Shown piece by piece: positions 7,191-9,354 of a DNA stretch of 9,354 nt. Origin of the DNA: Bacteroidales bacterium (GTDB lineage Bacteria; Bacteroidota; Bacteroidia; Bacteroidales; Tenuifilaceae). Below the pieces are notes generated by a model. It was given only the letters and a program-made list of their open reading frames with translations. It ran no database searches and was not told where the DNA came from. The stretch is taken from assembly GCA_008933525.1 (NCBI GenBank), contig WBUV01000092.1:1-9354 (forward strand), given 5' to 3'. The stretch's first letter is position 1; each line of letters begins with the position of its first letter. The translations under genes and the position numbers were made by a program.

Positions 7191-7374
7191 TGGCAGGTCT
7201 TCTGGCTTGTCCTGTTTTTGCAAGGCCTTCCCGCTACATAAAAGCAACAGTGGCAGAGTTTGAGTTGCAAAACGTTAATGGACTTACAGCTGCGGGTACA
7301 GCTCCGGCTTTTCACCGGATTCCCTATTACGGTCGTCCTCGAAATAGTATGAGGAACAACCACCAAATTTGCCA
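7191..7374 (-). promoter_or_regulatory. Cobalamin (AdoCbl-type) riboswitch controlling the btu operon
   Basis: Read on the - strand, this is a complete cobalamin aptamer. The closing helix P1 pairs TGGCA (7374-7370) with TGCCA (7195-7191), extended by GGT against ACC. Then come the highly conserved core GGGAATCCGGTG (7324-7313), AAAAGCCGGAGCTGTACC, and CCCGCAGCTGTAAG (7296-7283). The B12 box GCCACTG is at 7254-7248 and the closing GGGAAGGCC and AGCCAGAAGACCTGCC segments follow. Cobalamin riboswitches repress downstream genes when ligand binds. Here the target is the - strand operon beginning 98 bases downstream with the PP-loop ATPase and btuF. Loop arrangement and length (about 184 nt) are normal for the full-size class. 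Open frames on both strands across this region encode nothing recognisable. Confidence 0.97.
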
Positions 7375-7402
7375 GTAAAATTACGAAAGATTTATGACAG
7401 AT

Positions 7403-7410
7403 AAAACATA
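7403..7410 (-). promoter_or_regulatory. Candidate Bacteroidota -7 element for the btu operon
   Basis: TATGTTTT on the - strand matches seven of eight positions of the Bacteroidota -7 consensus TAnnTTTG. It lies about 29 bases before the riboswitch, so initiation would occur some 20-25 bases upstream of the aptamer, a sensible distance. No -33 TTTG is found at the usual spacing; the nearest TTTA (7429-7426) is about 15 bases away, shorter than usual. The call is weak. Confidence 0.25.
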
Positions 7411-7443
7411 ACCCTGTTTATGCTGTAAAGTTATGTTGTAAAG
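7406..7443. repeat. Inverted repeat plus tandem heptamer upstream of the riboswitch
   Basis: On the + strand ACATAAC (7406-7412) and GTTATGT (7430-7436) form a perfect 7-base dyad with a 17-base spacer. TGTAAAG occurs twice, at 7424-7430 and 7437-7443, with a period of 13 bases. The cluster sits over the likely promoter region of the - strand B12 operon and could be a protein-binding site, but chance is possible in AT-rich DNA. Confidence 0.4.
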
Positions 7444-7495
7444 CCACTTTTTTCGAGGGGCTATTTGAAAACTTATTAGTTATTTCGCCGTTAAA

Positions 7496-7516
7496 TATTG
7501 CATCGTTAATGCAATA
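7496..7516. promoter_or_regulatory. Perfect 8-base dyad, operator-like, upstream of the carboxyltransferase gene
   Basis: TATTGCAT (7496-7503) and ATGCAATA (7509-7516) are exact reverse complements separated by CGTTA. The 21-base dyad lies 52 bases before the GTG start of the + strand gene. Its size and symmetry suit a dimeric helix-turn-helix regulator. There is no T-run after it on either strand, so it is unlikely to be a terminator. The rest of the 475-base gap (7093-7567) holds the riboswitch, its leader and the repeat cluster; no gene is seen. Confidence 0.45.
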
Positions 7517-7567
7517 ACAAAATATTAAATACTAGAAATCAGTATAAATAGCCAAAAATCTACAGAC

Positions 7568-9265
7568 GTGAGAAAAAAACTACTAATTAGAGACGTTACC
7601 CTTAGGGATGGTCAACAATCGTTGTTTGCAACCAGAATGAATCAGCAGCAAGTTGAGCGCGTGTTACCATATTTCCGCGATGCAGGTTTTTACGCTTTGG
7701 AAGTTTGGGGAGGTGCTGTTCCCGATTCAATTATGCGTTACCTTAACGAGGACCCTTGGGTCCGTTTGGAGACAATTAAGGCTGGAATTGGCGATTCATC
7801 AAAATTAACAGCACTATCGCGCGGTAGAAACTTATTTGGCTACAACCCTTACCCCGAGGAGGTAATTGAGGGCTTCAACAGAAATGCTGTAAAATCGGGT
7901 ATCTCCATAATGCGAATTTTTGATGCGCTGAACGATACCGATAATATTCGCAGCACAGTTAAGTATGTTAAGGAGAATGGCGGAATGGCCGATTGTACAA
8001 TTTGCTACACCGTTGACCCAAAGTTCTCCACAAAGGATAGAATACTTGCACGATTTAGCGGAAAAACGCTACCAAAACGCATTTTCACAGAGAAATACTA
8101 TATCGAAAAAGCCAAGGAGCTTGAGGCAATGGGTGCCGATATGATTACCCTTAAGGACATGGCCGGCTTGGTTACCCCAGAGGAATCGGCAAGGTTTATT
8201 TCGTCCTTGAAAAGGGAAATTAAGGTTCCTATTGATTTCCACACACACTGTACTCCTGGCTATGGTTTAGCATCTACACTTACAGCAATTATTAATGGTG
8301 TTGATATTGTTGATACTGCAATATGGAACTTCGCTGGTGGTCCTGCTGCTCCTTCGTTTGAGTTAATTCAGATATTCTGTAATAAACTTGGAATTGACAC
8401 AGGTGTTAACCTTAAAGCGGTTCAGGCAATTAACCTAGAGTTGAAGCAAATTAGAACCGACCTAAAGGATTTGGATACCTACGAGTTGCCCATTGACTTT
8501 GATATTACAAACTACACTCTACCAGCGCGTATCGACAACCTATTCGAAAAGGCTATTGTTTTTGCACAGGCTGGTAAATACAGCGCTTTACTTGAAAACT
8601 GTCAGGAAATAGAGAAGTACTTTAACTTCCCAGCACCCGACGAGAATGTTAAGCACGCCGAAATACCTGGTGGTATGTACACCAATATGCTTGCTCAGCT
8701 AAAGCAGTTGAAGTTGGAGCAACTACTACCTAGAGTTCTTGAAATAATTCCATCGGTACGTTTGGATGCCGGTTGTCCTCCGCTAGTAACACCAACAAGT
8801 CAGATTGTGGGTGCACAGGCAGTTAACTGCGCAATTGACGAGAGCAAAGGTCAGCCATTCTATACCAACAAGTCAATTCAGTATGTGAATTTGGTTAAAG
8901 GAATTTACGGAAAAACACCTCAGCCAATCGACCCTGAGTTTAGAATGAAGATTGCAGGCGTACGCGAGGAAACTCCATACAACACTGCAAACTACAAGAA
9001 ACAGCCAAACCCAACTTTCCCCGAGTATGGCGATAATGTTAAGTTGGCTGAAACCGAGAAGGAAGAGTTATTACTAGAGTTATTCCCTCAGGTTGCTGAG
9101 AAATACCTTCATGATAAGGTACTTGCAAAACACGAAGCTAACAGGCAAAAACGTTTGGAGGCCGAAAGACAGGCAATCCTTGATGAAAAACGCAAATACG
9201 AATCGATGACCGAACAGGAGAAATTACAGAGGTTATTGGATGGTTTGGTAAATTATTTTTGTTAG
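7568..9265 (+). CDS. Biotin-dependent carboxyltransferase subunit (oxaloacetate decarboxylase alpha / pyruvate carboxylase B-like)
   Basis: This is a 565-residue cytoplasmic protein with an HMGL-like TIM barrel followed by the conserved carboxylase domain. TLRDGQQS (11-18) carries the metal ligand D14, TLKDMAG (194-200) the lysine K196, and DFHTHCTPG (223-231) the metal ligands H225 and H227. The second domain shows EIPGGMYTNMLAQLKQL and PPLVTPTSQIVGAQAV. Such subunits move CO2 between carboxybiotin and a keto acid such as pyruvate/oxaloacetate. No C-terminal biotinyl domain with AMKM is present; the last 40 residues are a charged, coiled-coil-like tail, so a separate biotin carrier must exist elsewhere. 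The active-site loop reads GGPAAPSFE (257-265) where characterised enzymes have a Thr-containing TSQP or TSHP, so the substrate is uncertain. The GTG start is the only usable one: an in-frame TAA lies at 7526 with no ATG after it, and it fits the family N-terminus. Confidence 0.88.
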   Translation: MRKKLLIRDVTLRDGQQSLFATRMNQQQVERVLPYFRDAGFYALEVWGGAVPDSIMRYLNEDPWVRLETIKAGIGDSSKLTALSRGRNLFGYNPYPEEVIEGFNRNAVKSGISIMRIFDALNDTDNIRSTVKYVKENGGMADCTICYTVDPKFSTKDRILARFSGKTLPKRIFTEKYYIEKAKELEAMGADMITLKDMAGLVTPEESARFISSLKREIKVPIDFHTHCTPGYGLASTLTAIINGVDIVDTAIWNFAGGPAAPSFELIQIFCNKLGIDTGVNLKAVQAINLELKQIRTDLKDLDTYELPIDFDITNYTLPARIDNLFEKAIVFAQAGKYSALLENCQEIEKYFNFPAPDENVKHAEIPGGMYTNMLAQLKQLKLEQLLPRVLEIIPSVRLDAGCPPLVTPTSQIVGAQAVNCAIDESKGQPFYTNKSIQYVNLVKGIYGKTPQPIDPEFRMKIAGVREETPYNTANYKKQPNPTFPEYGDNVKLAETEKEELLLELFPQVAEKYLHDKVLAKHEANRQKRLEAERQAILDEKRKYESMTEQEKLQRLLDGLVNYFC

Positions 9266-9271
9266 TTCATA

Positions 9272-9289
9272 TAGGTTAGTTTAGGTTAG
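9272..9289 (+). repeat. Short direct repeat TAGGTTAG (two copies)
   Basis: TAGGTTAG occurs at 9272-9279 and 9282-9289, a period of 10 bases, between the carboxyltransferase stop and its terminator. It could be a small slippage duplication. No function is suggested. Confidence 0.5.
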
Positions 9290-9294
9290 AATTG

Positions 9295-9319
9295 AAAAGG
9301 GGTTTATTACCCCTTTTTT
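9295..9319 (+). terminator. Intrinsic terminator after the carboxyltransferase gene
   Basis: AAAAGGGG (9295-9302) pairs perfectly with CCCCTTTT (9310-9317) around the loop TTTATTA, and the T-run continues to 9319. It begins 30 bases after the stop codon. The flanking A-run makes it plausible as a bidirectional terminator. The gene therefore seems to end its transcript here; the remaining 35 bases to the window end hold nothing recognisable. Confidence 0.9.
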
Positions 9320-9354
9320 AATTTATTAGAACTCTATTGAACAATCACTTATAG

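Noticed and set aside
7169..7378. Open frames of 64-69 codons on both strands across the intergenic region
   Set aside because: They coincide with the cobalamin riboswitch, whose RNA conservation explains the sequence; the translations are cysteine/arginine-rich and match no family I recognise.
1..9354. CRISPR arrays, insertion sequences, tRNA or rRNA genes
   Set aside because: No regularly spaced repeats, transposase motifs, terminal inverted repeats or cloverleaf sequences were seen.

Overview
The window is a vitamin B12 (cobalamin) locus from a Bacteroidota bacterium, most likely from or near the Bacteroidales. That placement is inferred from protein character, from the near absence of Shine-Dalgarno sequences (starts are preceded by A-rich stretches), and from moderately AT-rich intergenic DNA. 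No marker gene is present to confirm it.

Layout. Positions 1-2403 (+ strand) hold the end of a corrin-ring assembly operon: the C-terminal part of cobyric acid synthase (CobQ/CbiP, cut by the window edge), a PLP enzyme that is probably threonine-phosphate decarboxylase (CobD), and adenosylcobinamide-phosphate synthase (CbiB). The genes overlap by 8 and 22 bases. Converging on it from the - strand (7374 down to 2400) is a compact seven-gene transcription unit with gaps of at most 18 bases. It starts with a complete cobalamin riboswitch (7374-7191), followed by a PP-loop ATPase of the Dph6/COG2102 type, periplasmic binding protein BtuF, corrinoid adenosyltransferase CobO, permease BtuC, ATPase BtuD, alpha-ribazole phosphatase CobC and a small SMR-family exporter. 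Upstream of the riboswitch, and transcribed the other way, is a 565-residue biotin-dependent carboxyltransferase subunit (oxaloacetate decarboxylase alpha / pyruvate carboxylase B type), which ends at a strong intrinsic terminator (9295-9319).

How the genes fit together. BtuF, BtuC and BtuD import corrinoid across the inner membrane and CobO adenosylates it. CobQ amidates the ring. CobD supplies aminopropanol phosphate, CbiB attaches it, and CobC dephosphorylates alpha-ribazole phosphate (or the final 5'-phosphate intermediate) during nucleotide-loop assembly. The riboswitch should shut down the import operon when cobalamin is plentiful. The divergent carboxyltransferase plausibly belongs to C3/C4 metabolism, where B12-dependent methylmalonyl-CoA mutase often acts, but no mutase gene is visible here.

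Most of the window is recognisable B12 biology. The parts worth a second look are the PP-loop ATPase leading a B12-regulated import operon, the SMR exporter at its end, a carboxyltransferase with an unusual active-site loop and no biotinyl domain, and two dyad elements in the 475-base divergent intergenic region.
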